From contig OW804102.1 in the NCBI GenBank assembly GCA_942159475.1, positions 28,588,873 through 28,652,872 of the forward strand: a stretch of 64,000 nucleotides of DNA, in the 5' to 3' direction. Shown one piece after another: positions 1-12,112 of this stretch. The notes below the pieces were generated by a model, which searched no databases, had not been told where the DNA came from, and was given only the letters and a program-made list of their open reading frames with translations. How positions within the stretch are numbered: the first letter of the stretch is position 1; each line of letters starts with the position of its first letter. The position numbers and the translations under genes are program-made. This DNA comes from Sthenelais limicola. Lineage: Eukaryota > Annelida > Polychaeta > Phyllodocida > Sigalionidae.

Positions 1-134
1 GAATGGACCTTTACTAGCCCATTGGTACTCTTGTTTAAACGGTCTTTTCATGCGACTTTGCGTCGCAGAGGACTATTTTGCACTAGATTCTGTGAGAATC
101 GCATGAGAATCAGCTTAGTGGACCAGACCCTTAA
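1..134. mobile_element. Family C fold-back MITE, degraded
   Basis: From about position 48 on, the sequence follows the reverse complement of the copy at 59819-59932, including GCATGAGAATCxGCTTAGTGGAC and the terminal CCCTTA. The left arm is poorly preserved. Confidence 0.5.
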
Positions 135-296
135 TGCTCTCTCTTATTCGACTTGGGAATCCTGTAAACCAGGTATTAAAAAAACCTTTTAGCAAATTAT
201 ATAACGCAGAGATATAAGTTACTTATGTCCATCTTGGTTATTGTTGTTATACATTTGTGTATAAAGTAAATCAGGATTTCTCTGAGAATAGCATCC

Positions 297-674
297 TCAA
301 TGCAAAATGCAATGTCCTTCTTGAATAAAAAAAACTCTAAACACTAAACCAATAATTGATGTATCCATATTGTGATCTTGAATATATGTATCCCCAGCGT
401 ACTGGCCCGAATGCCAAGTGCAGAGAAGATGAAGTAGAGTGGTATCTAGGGACCTGTTGAAAGCTAATCTAAATTCTAGCAAATCTTTTGAGAAGCCAAA
501 GGGTGGAAGATCCACCAGGGAATACGTATTTGATGGTAGTATCGGCTTATTGTCTTCACCCAAAGTGTGCAACAATACATTCAGTAGGGTGAGATTGTCA
601 GAAGTGTACAATTCGCCTTCATCAATCTTCTCAAATAATCCGAGTTTAAGACAGAATTGAGGTTCGAGATACAT
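297..674 (-). other. Open frame with weak death-effector-domain-like stretch, unproven
   Basis: Near the N-terminus this 125-codon minus frame reads LFEKIDEGELYTSDNLTLL followed by LHTLG. That resembles the last two helices of death effector domains (short Leu-rich helix, acidic turn, DNLxLL, then another helix). The first third of the match lies inside a family A MITE (586-820), whose usual reading would stop here. The other helices are absent and no splice sites were assigned. Chance similarity, or a MITE end captured by an exon, are both possible. Confidence 0.15.
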
Positions 675-820
675 TTCAACATAACCAAACAGATTGTATT
701 AATCAAGGCAATGTCAAATATGCCAAGATATACATAGTATTGATTATTTTCAGTCTAATTTAGCAGAATTTACTAAATGTGTAGATCTGCCAATTGTACA
801 TTTTCTGAAGATCTGACCCA
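586..820 (-). mobile_element. Family A MITE, copy 1
   Basis: Family A: about 235 bp, arms TGGGTCAGATC-TCAG-AAATGTACAATT and inverse, TA-rich flanks, no coding. In this copy the left arm is diverged (AGGGTGAGATTGTCAG) and the right arm is intact. Confidence 0.7.
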
Positions 821-1186
821 GTAAGTAAAATGTATCGGCAAATATTGTTCTTGATTCTTATCTCCGCGGCAGAAATATGTGTATCAAATACATTTAAATA
901 CATTTGATTTCCATGTTTTTCATGCAGAATTTCTATTTTGTCTAAATAATTATGAACTTGGGAATATCCTATAAGATGGATTGGATATTACGTGTTGGAT
1001 AAACATCTTTTTGCCTTGGTGAGAAGAATCAAGAATAATATTTGTCGATATATTTTACAAATGCTAGATTCGATTCATCACCATCTGTCTTAGACTTGTC
1101 TATGTTCTGAGACATATGAAATATTAAACAGTTAATGGATGACTGTGGTCTTTTACGGATTGAACACAATACACCAACATATTATA

Positions 1187-1570
1187 TGTGATGTCTTATT
1201 ACAGGAAAATAAATCACAAGTCGCAAAATTTGTTTTGGGGGATATTATCATATTTGAAAAGATGAGATCAAGCCGATTCCATTGGTGGAAACATTAAGAA
1301 GTGTTTCTTTATATTATTTTTGATGTATTTTTGTTCAAAAAAGAAATTTGCAATATTTCTACCTGAATATACTCTAAAAGATTACCTTAGAAAAACATGG
1401 ATTTGTTTAATACACAGTCCCCTGGAATTTGGTATACATACTTAAGCTACCTCCAACGTATTTAAGCACCCCAATAATGAAAACATTCCCACAAAGTTAC
1501 CATGTGAATAAATTACTTTGAAAATATCATTTTTGCGACTTGTGGCTAATTCTTTTTGCAAAACATCACA
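1187..1570 (+). mobile_element. Family B MITE, copy 1
   Basis: Family B: ends TGTGATGTGTT and AACACATCACA, inside them a block like GAAAATGAGTCACAAGTCGC and its inverse, TA duplication, no coding. In this copy TA is at 1185-1186 and 1571-1572, and the left arm reads AAATAAATCACAAGTCGC. Confidence 0.8.
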
Positions 1571-1848
1571 TATTCCAGGAGCTGTCAAACGTTAAATGTC
1601 TTTCTATGGGGACTACTGCTGTCAACTGAACTATTCCTTTCAAACTTTCTAAATAACAGTTCAATACATGAGCATGTGGTTGTACAGACAGGCCGATACA
1701 AACCTTTTATTTGAACAAATCTTTGAACACTCTTCATCTTTGAACACATGTCTCTGGTCACCAACTGCCTCTTTTCATGAGTCTCGGGTGTTCAAGAAAT
1801 AACTTGGAAGGAAAAGTTTTCTCCCGAAGCCTTTGTGCTAGAACCTTG

Positions 1849-2085
1849 TGGGTCAGACCTTCAGAAAATGGACAATTGGTAGATCTACACATTTAGTAAA
1901 TTCTGCTAAATTCGACTGTAAAATGGTCAATACTAGGTATATCTGAATATATTTTATATTACCTTGATTCAAACAATCCGTCTGTTTATGTTGAACTGTA
2001 TTTTGAACATCACTTTTGTCTTAAACTTGGGTTATTACAGAGCATTGGTGCAGGCGAACTGTACATTTTCTGACGACTTCACCCT
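1849..2085 (+). mobile_element. Family A MITE, copy 2
   Basis: Left arm TGGGTCAGACCTTCAG; right arm diverged (TGACGACTTCACCC). Internal block ACACATTTAGTAAATTCTGC is present. Confidence 0.75.
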
Positions 2086-2392
2086 TCAAGTGGTTTGAAG
2101 CAAATAATGCAAAGTCCAATGTCCCGCACTGGGGCATGTCTGACACAAACTACAAAAAAGACACCGCGAAGTGTCAGGCATGAGGAATTGCATCTTTTAG
2201 GAAACGCCGTGCAGCAACCTACAGGAAAGGGGACGTCCTCCCTGCATTCATTTACCCAGAATGCAGGAGCGTATTTAACCTTACCCGAGCAGAGACTAGC
2301 AACATTCAGAGCCGACACCATTTGTTAACACATATCTGAGTCGAGGAATATTGAAACGAATAAGGATCAACATTTGGTGGTGGTCCGACTGG

Positions 2393-2472
2393 CATAGAGA
2401 GAGAGAGAGAGAAGGGGGGCTTGTGTGTGCGTGGGGGGGGGGGGGGTAGGGGCGGGGGGGTTGAGGGGTGAG
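2393..2472. repeat. (GA)n, (TG)n and G-run simple repeat
   Basis: About nine GA units, a short TGTGTG stretch and a run of 13-14 G. Confidence 0.9.
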
Positions 2473-2785
2473 AAAGGTCTTAAAACCCCTCATAATAAAC
2501 CAAATGGGTTTTTTCCAGGGGCTGCTTGGATTTTAACGCACTGCAATCACGTGCAGAATATTGAATTGCAGCTGAACACATTCCCATGGTTATAGGTCTG
2601 TGTCTTTTTTTGGTTCAAATTTCATTTTGTTACAGAGCACATCTCAATTTACATTGATTCTGTCTGTGCTATTATGTATAAGAAGTGATTGATACGACAT
2701 CTCCTGTACCGCCTCATGGGTCGAGTTACTCCGTCCTATAGAGGTATACACGTGTCTGACAATCTGGCACATTAACATCATTATG

Positions 2786-3022
2786 TGGGTCAGATCTTCA
2801 GAAAATGGACAATTGGCAGATCTACACATTTAGTAAATTCTGCTAAATTCGACTGTAAAATGGTCGATACTAGGTATATATGAATATATTTTATATTATC
2901 TTGATTCAAACAAACCGTCTGTTTATGTTGAACGGTATTTTGAACATCACTTTTGTCTTGAATTTGGATTATTTGGGAGGATTGGTAAAGATGAATTATA
3001 CATTTTCTGGCGATTTCACCCA
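2786..3022 (+). mobile_element. Family A MITE, copy 3
   Basis: Both arms are recognisable. TG rather than TA flanks the two ends. Internal sequence is close to copy 2. Confidence 0.78.
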
Positions 3023-3194
3023 TGTACACACATCTACTCAGTATACATGTGCAATTATAATGTGTTGATAAATCGGAGGTTCAACAAAATTGTTAGAACC
3101 AATCACTCAAATTGATATAATAAAACCTTAATAGCCAGAGAAAGAGACAAGGCCATTGTGGTAATGCTCCTATAGGATGGGGACATTTGATATC

Positions 3195-3427
3195 TGGGTC
3201 AGATCATCAGAAAATGTACAATTGGCAATTTTACACTTTTAATAAATTCTGCTAAATTAGACGAAAAATATAAATACGGTGTATCTGAGTATATTTTGTA
3301 TTGTATTGATTATGAATATCATTTAGGCTATTGTGAACTGTATTTTGAACCTGCTTTCTGTCTTGAATTTGGGTTATTTGAGAAAATTGGGATAGGACAA
3401 ATGTACATTTTCTGGCAATCTGACCCA
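3195..3427 (+). mobile_element. Family A MITE, copy 4
   Basis: Arms TGGGTCAGATCATCAG and CTGGCAATCTGACCCA. It lies 172 bp after copy 3 in the same orientation. Confidence 0.78.
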
Positions 3428-3641
3428 TATAGAAACTGGTGTGGAGGTATGGTACAAATCAATATAAAGTAAATGATTATTGGATTCTGTGTGGTTCATC
3501 TTGAAATTGGAAAAAGGCTTGCAATTGATGCAAAGATTATATAAGATATATTATGTGCATTCACTTGTAATGCCAATCGCTGTCAATCGCTTTAAATAGT
3601 TGCTTTAACTGTCTGAACCTTTCCCAAGTCAGTGATATAAT

Positions 3642-3997
3642 TGTGATGTGTTTCAGGAAAAGAGTCATAAGTCGCAAATAATAGATTTTGAGATTCCGTT
3701 ATATTTGACAAGATGAGACCAAGCCGATTCCAATAATAGTAAACAGTCTAATAATTTATTAAGTATTTCTAGATATTAAGTTTAATATTCTTATTTTTGA
3801 AAAAAAAGTTTGCAACATTTCTGGGGGCAGTAAAAGATATATTACATACATTATCCTGAAATTTGTTACATCGATCGATATATCCTCAGGTGATAATCTC
3901 CCCAAAAGTTAGAACATTGCAATAAAGTGATCTTGTAAAATAAACACTTTTGCAACAATTTTGCGACTTGCGACTCATTTTCCTGGAACACATCTGA
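3642..3997 (+). mobile_element. Family B MITE, copy 2
   Basis: Left arm TGTGATGTGTTTCAGGAAAA; right arm GACTCATTTTCCTGGAACACATC. Confidence 0.78.
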
Positions 3998-4523
3998 TAT
4001 ACATTTAATATTGGGGGAGATTGGGGCAATAGTTCCAGCAATTCCTTGCCAGAAACCACCACCTCCCACTCATCCACCAAGCCTGAGCCTGCTTGACCCT
4101 CCTCCAGTGCCTCCCTAGGCACCCCAGCACCCACCCTGCACCCCCACCATCCCCACTAGTCCCAGGGTATGCGCCCAGCTGTCCCACTCAAATGAAAATA
4201 AATTGTCCAATACAGGAAGCCAAATGCGAAGCAGGGCCAAGTGATTCATTGAGAACTTAGAATAGCTTGCCAGTGGGAATACAGGGACGGAGACAGATGG
4301 GATGAGAGCTGGGAAATAATAAAAATAGATAGAGAGGTTGGTAGATAGTGGTGGTGGACAGCATAGGACGACGGGTGAAGGGAGATGCATTGCCGGGGTG
4401 TACTATCTAATGCCGAACCTACTGGTTGCATTGAAGGCCCGGGAGGTAGGGTAGGTAGGTACGGGTGGTGGTGAAAGGGTGCTGAAGACACTCCAGTCCT
4501 ACCTAGCGTACTGAAACATTATA

Positions 4524-4934
4524 TTTGATATGTTACAGGAGAATGCGTCACAAGTCGCAAAAAATGAATTTTGAGACATCATTATGTTTGAAAAGATCAA
4601 GCTGATTCCAATGGTGAACATTAAGGTCATCTGAGAAGTGTATCTATATTTTTATGTTTGATAATGTTTGATATATTTATGTTTGAACAAAGAGGTTTGC
4701 GATATCTCTGGGTGGGTAATTACTAGTAAAGTAATTAACTGTACTCCATAGGATGACCCTCGAAACGCAAAATATATTTAATACACTGGCTCGAAATTTG
4801 GTACATATATTCACATGATTAAGAGCGCTAAACCCTTCAAAAGTGAGAACATTCTGAAATCATGTGAAAAGATCACTTTGAAAAATATTAATTTTGTGAC
4901 TTGTGCCTCATTTGTATATATATAACACAATACA
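4524..4934 (+). mobile_element. Family B MITE, copy 3
   Basis: Left arm TTTGATATGTTACAGGAGAA; right arm degraded to TGTGCCTCATTTGTATATA. Confidence 0.7.
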
Positions 4935-6297
4935 TATTCCCCCGTTTGTATGATTGACAAATATCCCAAATATCCCAAGGAAATTAATAACTACATCTTC
5001 CACGTAGCCAATGTGGGAATAATAAATTGAATGAGAAACTTCAAAGCTTCAGGACTAACACGTTCAGAGGTTGTTATCTTATTTTTTTTAAATTTCTTGC
5101 AGAGGTTGTTATTGCTTGATACTCAAAGTTTTAGATTCCTGTCCTTTCTTACTAAGATTAGGCCTACCGCTGATATTCCAATTTATTACTCAATGTCTGT
5201 CTATTCTCATGATTTACAGCTTCAACTAATTCTTTAATTAACATTTATTAATACCTATTTCATCCCATGTAGAAATGTTGCTGAAAGAGTCTTCCACAGA
5301 CTCTAATTCCAGTTTGATGGGAATAAGAAGCGCTAGGAACTAGGGAGAAAAAGAACCCTTTCCTCCAGCCCCTCCACCACCGCCAGCCTCTCCAGCCCCT
5401 CCAGCCTCCCTCCTACACCACCTCCAGCCCCTCCAACCCCTCCAGCCTCTCCAGTCCCTCCAGCCCCCAGCCCCTCCAGCCCCCAGCCCCTCCAGCCTCT
5501 CCAGCCCCTCGAACCTCCCTCCAGCCCCTCCAGCCCTCCAGCCCTCCAGCCCCCCAGCCCCCAGCCCCCCAGCCCCCCAGCCCCCCAGCCCCCAGCCCCT
5601 CCAGCCCCTCCAGCCCCCAGCCCCTCCAGCCTCTCCAGCCCCTCGAACCTCCCTCCAGCCCCTCCAGCCCTCCAGCCCTCCAGCCCCCCAGCCCCCCAGC
5701 CCCCAGCCCCTCCAGCCCCTCCAGCCTCCCTCCTACACCAACTCTTGCAGGCAACCCCTGTGGATGGGGCCTACACTGAGCTTCCATGTACATAGATATA
5801 GAAGAAAGTGATGCATATATAATACATATATACGGTGAGACAATTGACATTAATGTTGGGTTAAGTGACTAGTATGTATACAAACGACACAAGTGATGCT
5901 ACGGATAGGAAAATAACATAAACTATAGACGTGTTTACTGGCTCCACTGTATTATATAATGGACTTTTTATACGAATACGAGAATAACTCATGTCCTAAG
6001 GTCCATATTAGATAGAGCTTCTCTCAGACTTGATGTTATTGGAACAAGAGATGTATGTACATGTACACACAGTCCGCAATAAACCTGTTCATTTGGATGG
6101 TACTTCATCTGGTGAAAATTGCACCTCTTGATTCTCTCCCTCTAGTGACATTTCCAAAACATCGATAAATTGTTTTTTTTTATTACAGAATTGACCGTGC
6201 ATTTAACTTCATTAACAAAATACGTGTGTCCACCATGTGGATGTGTTCTCGCATTGCCGCCTAATATGTGAACTAGTTCTAAACAATATGAATCTAA
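4935..6297. other. Intergenic, apart from the minisatellite
   Basis: AT-rich single-copy-looking sequence around 5362-5735. Short frames show no domain. Confidence 0.5.
5362..5735. repeat. CCTCCAGCC minisatellite
   Basis: Units of about 9-18 bp (CCTCCAGCC and variants) with a larger duplication: the block around CCCCTCGAACCTCCC occurs at about 5507 and 5641. The 145-codon Gly-rich minus frame is a by-product. Confidence 0.92.
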
Positions 6298-6613
6298 AGG
6301 CTAGGTTCCACTGGCCGACTACTACTCCCGCTACTCCTCCCGTTTCTTTGACAGCCTATAGAGTGGTGCTAGTGGCTCGCTTCAGCCCCCGCTATTTCCC
6401 ACTACCTCCCGCTACAAACTATCGGCTGCTTCAAATCAAACATGTTTGATAGAAGCGGGAGCCCTCCGCTCCAAAAGAAGCAGGAAGTAAGTTCGCTTTG
6501 TAGCAGGGCCCAATAGCACCCATCCCCTTTACTCCCCAACTTCTGCTCCCTCTTCTATAATCAAGAAGCGGGAGGAGAAGCGGGAGAAGTAGCAGGGCAG
6601 TGGAACCCAGGCT
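6298..6613. mobile_element. Family D fold-back MITE, copy 1
   Basis: Arms carry GGTTCCACTGGCC and its counterpart GCAGTGGAACCC, with GAAGCGGGAGGAGAAGCGGG inverted against CCCGCTACTCCTCCCG. Nearly palindromic overall. Ends lie next to TAA/TTA. Confidence 0.75.
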
Positions 6614-6739
6614 TTACAAAGTACATATTATTGACACATTACAATTATACAAATCAAACAATAGATTACCAAGCACTTCAGTCCTATCAAATCTAATTCT
6701 TCCAAACCATACATGCATTGTGATACAATCAGGATCTTA

Positions 6740-6951
6740 AGCCTGGGTTCCACTGCCCTGCTACTTCTCCTGCTACTCCTCCCACTTCTTTGGTCCCACT
6801 ATTTTTAGAAGCAGGAGCAAGTAGCGAAAAGTAGCTGCTTCAAATCAAACATATTTAAATTGAAGCGGCTACCTTCCACTACTTGCTCCAGCTTCTAAAC
6901 GTAGCGGGACCAAAGAAACAGTAGAAGTAGCGCGGTAGTGGAACTCAGGCT
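6740..6951. mobile_element. Family D fold-back MITE, copy 2
   Basis: Arms AGCCTGGGTTCCACTGCC and GTAGTGGAACTCAGGCT, TTA duplicated at 6737-6739 and 6952-6954. Confidence 0.82.
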
Positions 6952-6954
6952 TTA

Positions 6955-8304
6955 CAGAACAATCAATATCCTCAAAAACTGTTGAGACGATCTATCTAGC
7001 CGGTCTTGCACACAATGGCCTAGCCCTTATGAGGGCTGTTTCCCAAGAAACAAATAAAAGCTACTATATAATTATTGTAGTAGCATCCCATCATTACATT
7101 CAACAAGACGTGCCCAATACAATTCCTTCAAAGTTGTTGAGAATGTCACTATATCATTACCATTTCTCAGGGTTTCTGGTAAGATATGTCATGGGGAGAT
7201 TCCCTTGTAAAAAGTACTCTTTCTCATCCGTTCCGGCCTAAGAAGAAATGTGTTATAAAGCAACCTCCCCCCACTTCCTCCCTCAGTAGTATTCTAGTGT
7301 CTCTGTTATCTCTCTAAACATCTTAAGTCTTGATCAGAGTGATTTTGCGTCTTTGTTCGAGTGATAATATATTACCTTTATTGGGTATCTCTTTTCTTGC
7401 TTAATTTCTTCCAAACGATAGCCACAAGGCTCTAATTCATACCTTTTGTGATGTCTTCAGAGACCCTATGTTTCTATTAATGATTATGGGCCCAGAGACA
7501 TTTTTGAGGTGTTTAATTAACGCTGCCTGCAGCATAAATACATTTACCAAATTTCAGGACAGTGTTAATTAAGTATATCCATGTATCAAGGCTAAACTAG
7601 AAACTAGCTGTGCTGTATAAAGAACCAATTTTAAGATACTTAACTGATTTTTAAAACTCAATCACCCTGAAAGATAACTTACTTAAACTAAAGAACATAG
7701 TGGCTATACTTTCAACAATAGGAAACAAGAATAGAGCATCCTTACAAAGGAAAAAACAAATAGGATATCTCACAATAGCTATTCTAAAAGCTCGACAGAC
7801 CAGGAGGAGAAAACTTATTTAAATGAAAAATAAACAAAAGAAGATTAAGTCTAAGCTGGGGGACATAGGAACAAATATATGGCCTAGCCCTGGGTAACAA
7901 CGATGCAGTTTACAAGGCCTGACCGCAGTAGAGGTATTGTCCGCAGTGGTTGTGTTTAAGTATTGATACAAAGAAGCCGAGGAGGAGGATTGAGGGAGGA
8001 GTACTAGGTAGGAATTAAAGCTTGGATTCCTCCAGTGTTCCTGCCTTAATGTCCTCATATGTAACGCAAACGAGGGGACGGCAACAGCACCGACTCTGGC
8101 TATGGATGGAGGCCGTGTGTTGTCGTCCTAAATATGGAATCCAACGCTGCTCAGCTACAAAATTGATATCGTATTCATCCACGAGATCTTTGTGTATAGG
8201 AATATTACCATTTTTGGAGTATCTATAATGTTCCATGACATTAGCTGGTTATGCGTTTTTTTTAATTATCTTGTTAAATGTCTGGCTAATAAAAATATTT
8301 TAAA
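6955..8304. other. Intergenic
   Basis: No repeat family or coding pattern recognised. Confidence 0.5.
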
Positions 8305-8581
8305 AAACAAAGTCGTACCAATATATGCATCAAATTTGAAGACGGTGCATTAAATATATCCGTTCAATTTCGTAGCCCTTCCTACATAGTATATAGTTAC
8401 TTTCTTAATGCTGTTCATCCAGAGATATTGGAAACTTTTCTTTTCAAGAATACAAATATCAAATTTAAGATATGGAAATATTTGGCCGATGTCCTAATTG
8501 TTTATTATCAATGGAATCGGCTTGATCTCATCTTTTGAAATATGATGATATCTCAAATCCATTTTCCTGTGATACATCAAA
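8305..8581 (-). mobile_element. Family B MITE, truncated
   Basis: Retains GGAATCGGCTTGATCTCATC and the outer end TGTGATACATCAA; the other arm is missing. Confidence 0.65.
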
Positions 8582-9162
8582 TTTGGGTTTATTCATGATT
8601 TTAGAATTAATTAATATTTTAGAACATTCACTGAAAGATTAATCGATAGCTAAATCTTAATTGTCTTTAGAAGTATTCAGATGTGATTATTGTCCAAAAA
8701 TATTCAGGTTGCACCTGCAAAATGAGATGAGAGAACAAATCTGGCATCCCGGTTAAAGAATAATATGACGCAAAATGTATACATGACAATCTCATACTAA
8801 CAATGACATTCTTCCCGATTGGTTACCTTCCAACATCTTTCGCAATATAGAATCATAATAGGAACCACATCAACACTTTTAACTAATTTAATACCATGTT
8901 GGCAGCAGACTATTTTTCAGGAAGATGCCACGTTGTGTGCTCAGACCTATAGATCCCGTTCCAGCACAGGCCCACATTGACACATACATCCCCCGCACAC
9001 AATTATTAGGGTATTAAATATAAATGTGACTAAATACTCAGCCACGGTGACAAAGAGCCATAGATAACCTTGAGCATGGCTCCATGGGGATATATACGGG
9101 AGAATAATTGGGATTATCAAGCGCTCAGTGCCTCCGTTATAGTGGAGTCAGTGGAGAATATA
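8582..9162. other. Intergenic
   Basis: Nothing recognised. Confidence 0.5.
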
Positions 9163-9388
9163 TGGGTCAGATTTTCAGAAAATGTACAATTGGTAGCTGT
9201 ACATATTTAGTCAATTTTGCTAAATTAGGCTGCAATTTGGTCAATACTAGGTAAATTCGGGTATATTTGGCATTGCATTGATTCTAGCAATCTGTTTGGT
9301 TAGGTTGAAGTTTATTTTCGTCTGAAATCTGTTTTTTTTTTAGAAGATTGATGAAGTTGAATTGTACATTTTCTGAAAATCTGACCCA
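9163..9388 (+). mobile_element. Family A MITE, copy 5
   Basis: Both arms present, with TA duplicated at 9161-9162 and 9389-9390. Confidence 0.82.
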
Positions 9389-9969
9389 TATCCGACGAGA
9401 ATTTATTATTGGTGGATTTGAACACGGTCGTTAGTTGGGGAGTGTATATAAATATATGAATATAAACGAGTAATATTAAAGCCAGGATTTGTTATATCTG
9501 TAAGTAGGGACTGCCATCCCAGGATCCACTTCCCTATCGTTAATATGAATTCATCTACCTACCCACTAGATATATATGTAGTTATTATTTCCATTATTTA
9601 ACAATCACGATTACATGACAATAAGGCTTATATATATATACAATATATTATACATATATTATACAATATCTTGTGTATAAACAAGTCTTCCAGACGTGCC
9701 GATAGTTAATGAATACAATAAACTGCTGAACAAAAATCATTGCGAGATGTTTTGAGTTTGAGTTGTCTCCACCTCCTTCATAGCAAATAAATCGAATTTA
9801 ACATAACGCATGTATTTATGGACGGTCAGGAAGACCTGATTTTTGGCAGATGACTAAAACCATTTCTGGATCCGATTATCTAAAATGATTTCAGAATAAC
9901 AATATAACAATATATCATATATACCAGAGGATTAGACAACATTCGCTATATGATTATTTCATGTGCTAA
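9389..9969. other. Intergenic
   Basis: AT-rich with TATATA stretches near 9630-9665; nothing else seen. Confidence 0.5.
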
Positions 9970-9972
9970 TAA

Positions 9973-10173
9973 AGCCGTGGACACACACAGCCGATTTGGC
10001 CCCCGACTGCCCCCCGATTTTGGTCTCCCGATAAATCCTATGATTTTATTTCAAGTCCTGGTTTATGTTTCTGAAATAACATCAACCAGGATTGGAAATG
10101 AAATCCTAGAATTCATTGGAAGACCAAAATCGGGGACAGTCGGGAGCCAAAACGGCTGTGTGTGTCCACGGCT
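9973..10173. mobile_element. Family E fold-back MITE
   Basis: Arms AGCCGTGGACACACACAGCCG against its inverse, TAA duplicated at 9970-9972 and 10174-10176. The 112-codon frame across it is an artefact. Confidence 0.82.
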
Positions 10174-10176
10174 TAA

Positions 10177-10848
10177 TCAACATGAAATAGTGAGAATACA
10201 CCCACTCAATTCCAGTTGGTGCTTGTTATATCGGTATGCGGAAAGGATAAGTATGTGTTGGTACTCGCCTTCAGGGGACAGTAATTAATATCATAATTAA
10301 TTACTCTAATTGGGGAATTCTTCCTGGTAAGCACCAACTGCTGTTCTATACATCTCACTTGGCATTATTTATCAGGCGACGTCTAAAAACATCCTTGAAG
10401 AATAGCACGGAACTGTAACTGTTTAGATAATTATTTCACCCTTGAAATGCTCAGCCCATAGAAATAACAGAGACTCTGTATATTGTTTAGCTGGTCAGTA
10501 ACTGAAGCAGTATTGCTTACGGGCAATACACAGTTGACCTAGTGTTTTCATTGGATAATATAAAGTAAGACTTCTGCTTGGAAACCGTCACATGTTTTAC
10601 CATTCAAATCGTCAATCTAAGATATTTTCGAGTCTTTCACAGTCAAATCTTCGTGTAATAGAATATCCATGTTCTATTCTTGGTAGTTAATAAAGATTAA
10701 AATCTATGTTTTGGGAATGTGAACCAAGTGAATCGAGCTAAAGAAAGAACAATTTATTCCTCACAATGGCCGTAAATCTTCATTATTTAACAATGTTTAA
10801 GTGTATGGGGTGAAATAAACACAGAACAACCCTTGGATTCTCGGCGTC
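10177..10848. other. Intergenic
   Basis: Small palindrome TTAATATCATAATTAATTA near 10286; otherwise nothing. Confidence 0.45.
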
Positions 10849-10912
10849 GTGAATATTCACCCATGACGGTCGTGGGGCTACGGCTCCTTGACCGTCATCG
10901 GTGAATGTTCAC
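10849..10912. other. Long hairpin with UACG-type loop
   Basis: A 23-base arm (GTGAATATTCACC...GACGGTC) pairs with its inverse with two mismatches. Inside, GGGGC-TACG-GCTCC makes a second stem with a UNCG-type loop if transcribed. Confidence 0.7.
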
Positions 10913-11314
10913 TCCCGCCTCGAAACCCGGATTGACCTCTATATGAATAACAAAAATACTGCTTACTGTGTCTATTTCATAGCTTTAACTCATCCAGTAG
11001 AGTTTGGTAGTGAGAAACGAAGGCTGTGTAGACAGATTTTGATACATACATCCTTAATACAAATGTATAAGAGCTCGAGGCAATGTTTCTCTAGACTTTC
11101 CACAGTCAGTTAACCTTACTCATTACTTCCTCCTCAATCAGACATATAGAAAAGGGGACAATTATGTTGTAACATTACTCACCATTACTCAGCAATCGCA
11201 AGATGGCTCCATAATTTCTCCAGTAAGGCTGACCTTGGTTAAGCCCCTCAATCTGCCATATTGCCCCCAACCACTCTCCATACCCTCCTACTTATGTTCC
11301 ATAGAGTGCCTTCC

Positions 11315-11365
11315 TTACGTCACTCTCAGGATGATGACGTAACGGCATGACGTGTACTTGACGTT
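11315..11365. promoter_or_regulatory. Cluster of CRE-like sites
   Basis: TTACGTCA (11315), TGACGTAA (11335), TGACGTG (11348) and TGACGTT (11359) within 51 bp. No start site or gene was assigned. Confidence 0.3.
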
Positions 11366-11491
11366 CCCATGCCAGGCCCAGCTTTTCGATAGATTCAATT
11401 GTGTATCCTTGGCAACGGTGTCCGTGGTGTTGAATGCCTGTACATATAGGGCTCATGGATACCCTGTTGAATGCCAAATGTGATGTGTTAA

Positions 11492-11606
11492 GGGTGGTCT
11501 CCACTGGCTGCGCTAAGCTCTGCGGTAGGCTCTGCGGTAAGCCTTGCGATGGTGCTGTGATGGTGAGGAGTGGCGAGGTCCTGCCTACATGATCAGTGAT
11601 CCATGT
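11492..11606 (+). repeat. Family G MITE, half copy
   Basis: GGGTGGTCTCCACTGGCTGC after TTAA, then sequence matching the reverse complement of 27605-27733. The other half is missing. Confidence 0.65.
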
Positions 11607-11957
11607 GAAAATCCCTCGAAATAAGGAGAGGAGTTCATCATTTTTACTGGATTTTGAACGAGCGGAAAAGCTTAGTGAATATTTAGTCAATACTTAAGTG
11701 TGATAAGAGAGATATGTAATGAGCATTAGATCTAGGGATATGTAAATAGCCCCGAGCCTTCACGGTAAAAACCAGTGAATATGAAATACATTCCCCGGAT
11801 CTAATGCGAGTTATATATTCTCTTTTTATCTCACGATGCCGTATTTTGTACTACATATCAAAGAACGTTCATTATCGTTTATTTACCATCTGCCGTGAAC
11901 ATGTCGAACTTGTTTTCCCTTTGGCTCTGGCCGGAGCAGGAAGGAACTGACGTTTCT

Positions 11958-12036
11958 ATTGGCTGATACTTTAAAGCATGACGTCACGAATGACATGACG
12001 TCATCCGGAATTGCCGGATTGTACGCGTGATTCCGG
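11958..12036. promoter_or_regulatory. Promoter-like cluster: CCAAT box, two full CREs, ETS sites
   Basis: ATTGG (inverted CCAAT) at 11958, TGACGTCA at 11979 and 11996, CCGGAA at 12005 and TTCCGG at 12031. This spacing is usual for proximal promoters of animal genes, but no exon was recognised nearby. Confidence 0.35.
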
Positions 12037-12112
12037 ATAACTTTATATCATGGTAGGATTTCACTCTATAGTGTTGTGTACAACCACTCATTGTGATATA
12101 ATGACAGATGTA

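Noticed and set aside
2296..2493. Possible CRISPR-like or satellite repeats in the GA/GT/G tracts
   Set aside because: Only simple microsatellites; no spaced direct repeats.
5413..5850. 145-codon Gly/Leu/Glu-rich minus frame
   Set aside because: Pure translation of the CCTCCAGCC minisatellite.
9950..10288. 112-codon plus frame
   Set aside because: Covers the family E fold-back MITE.
11292..11690. 132-codon minus frame
   Set aside because: Partly family G MITE; no recognisable domain.
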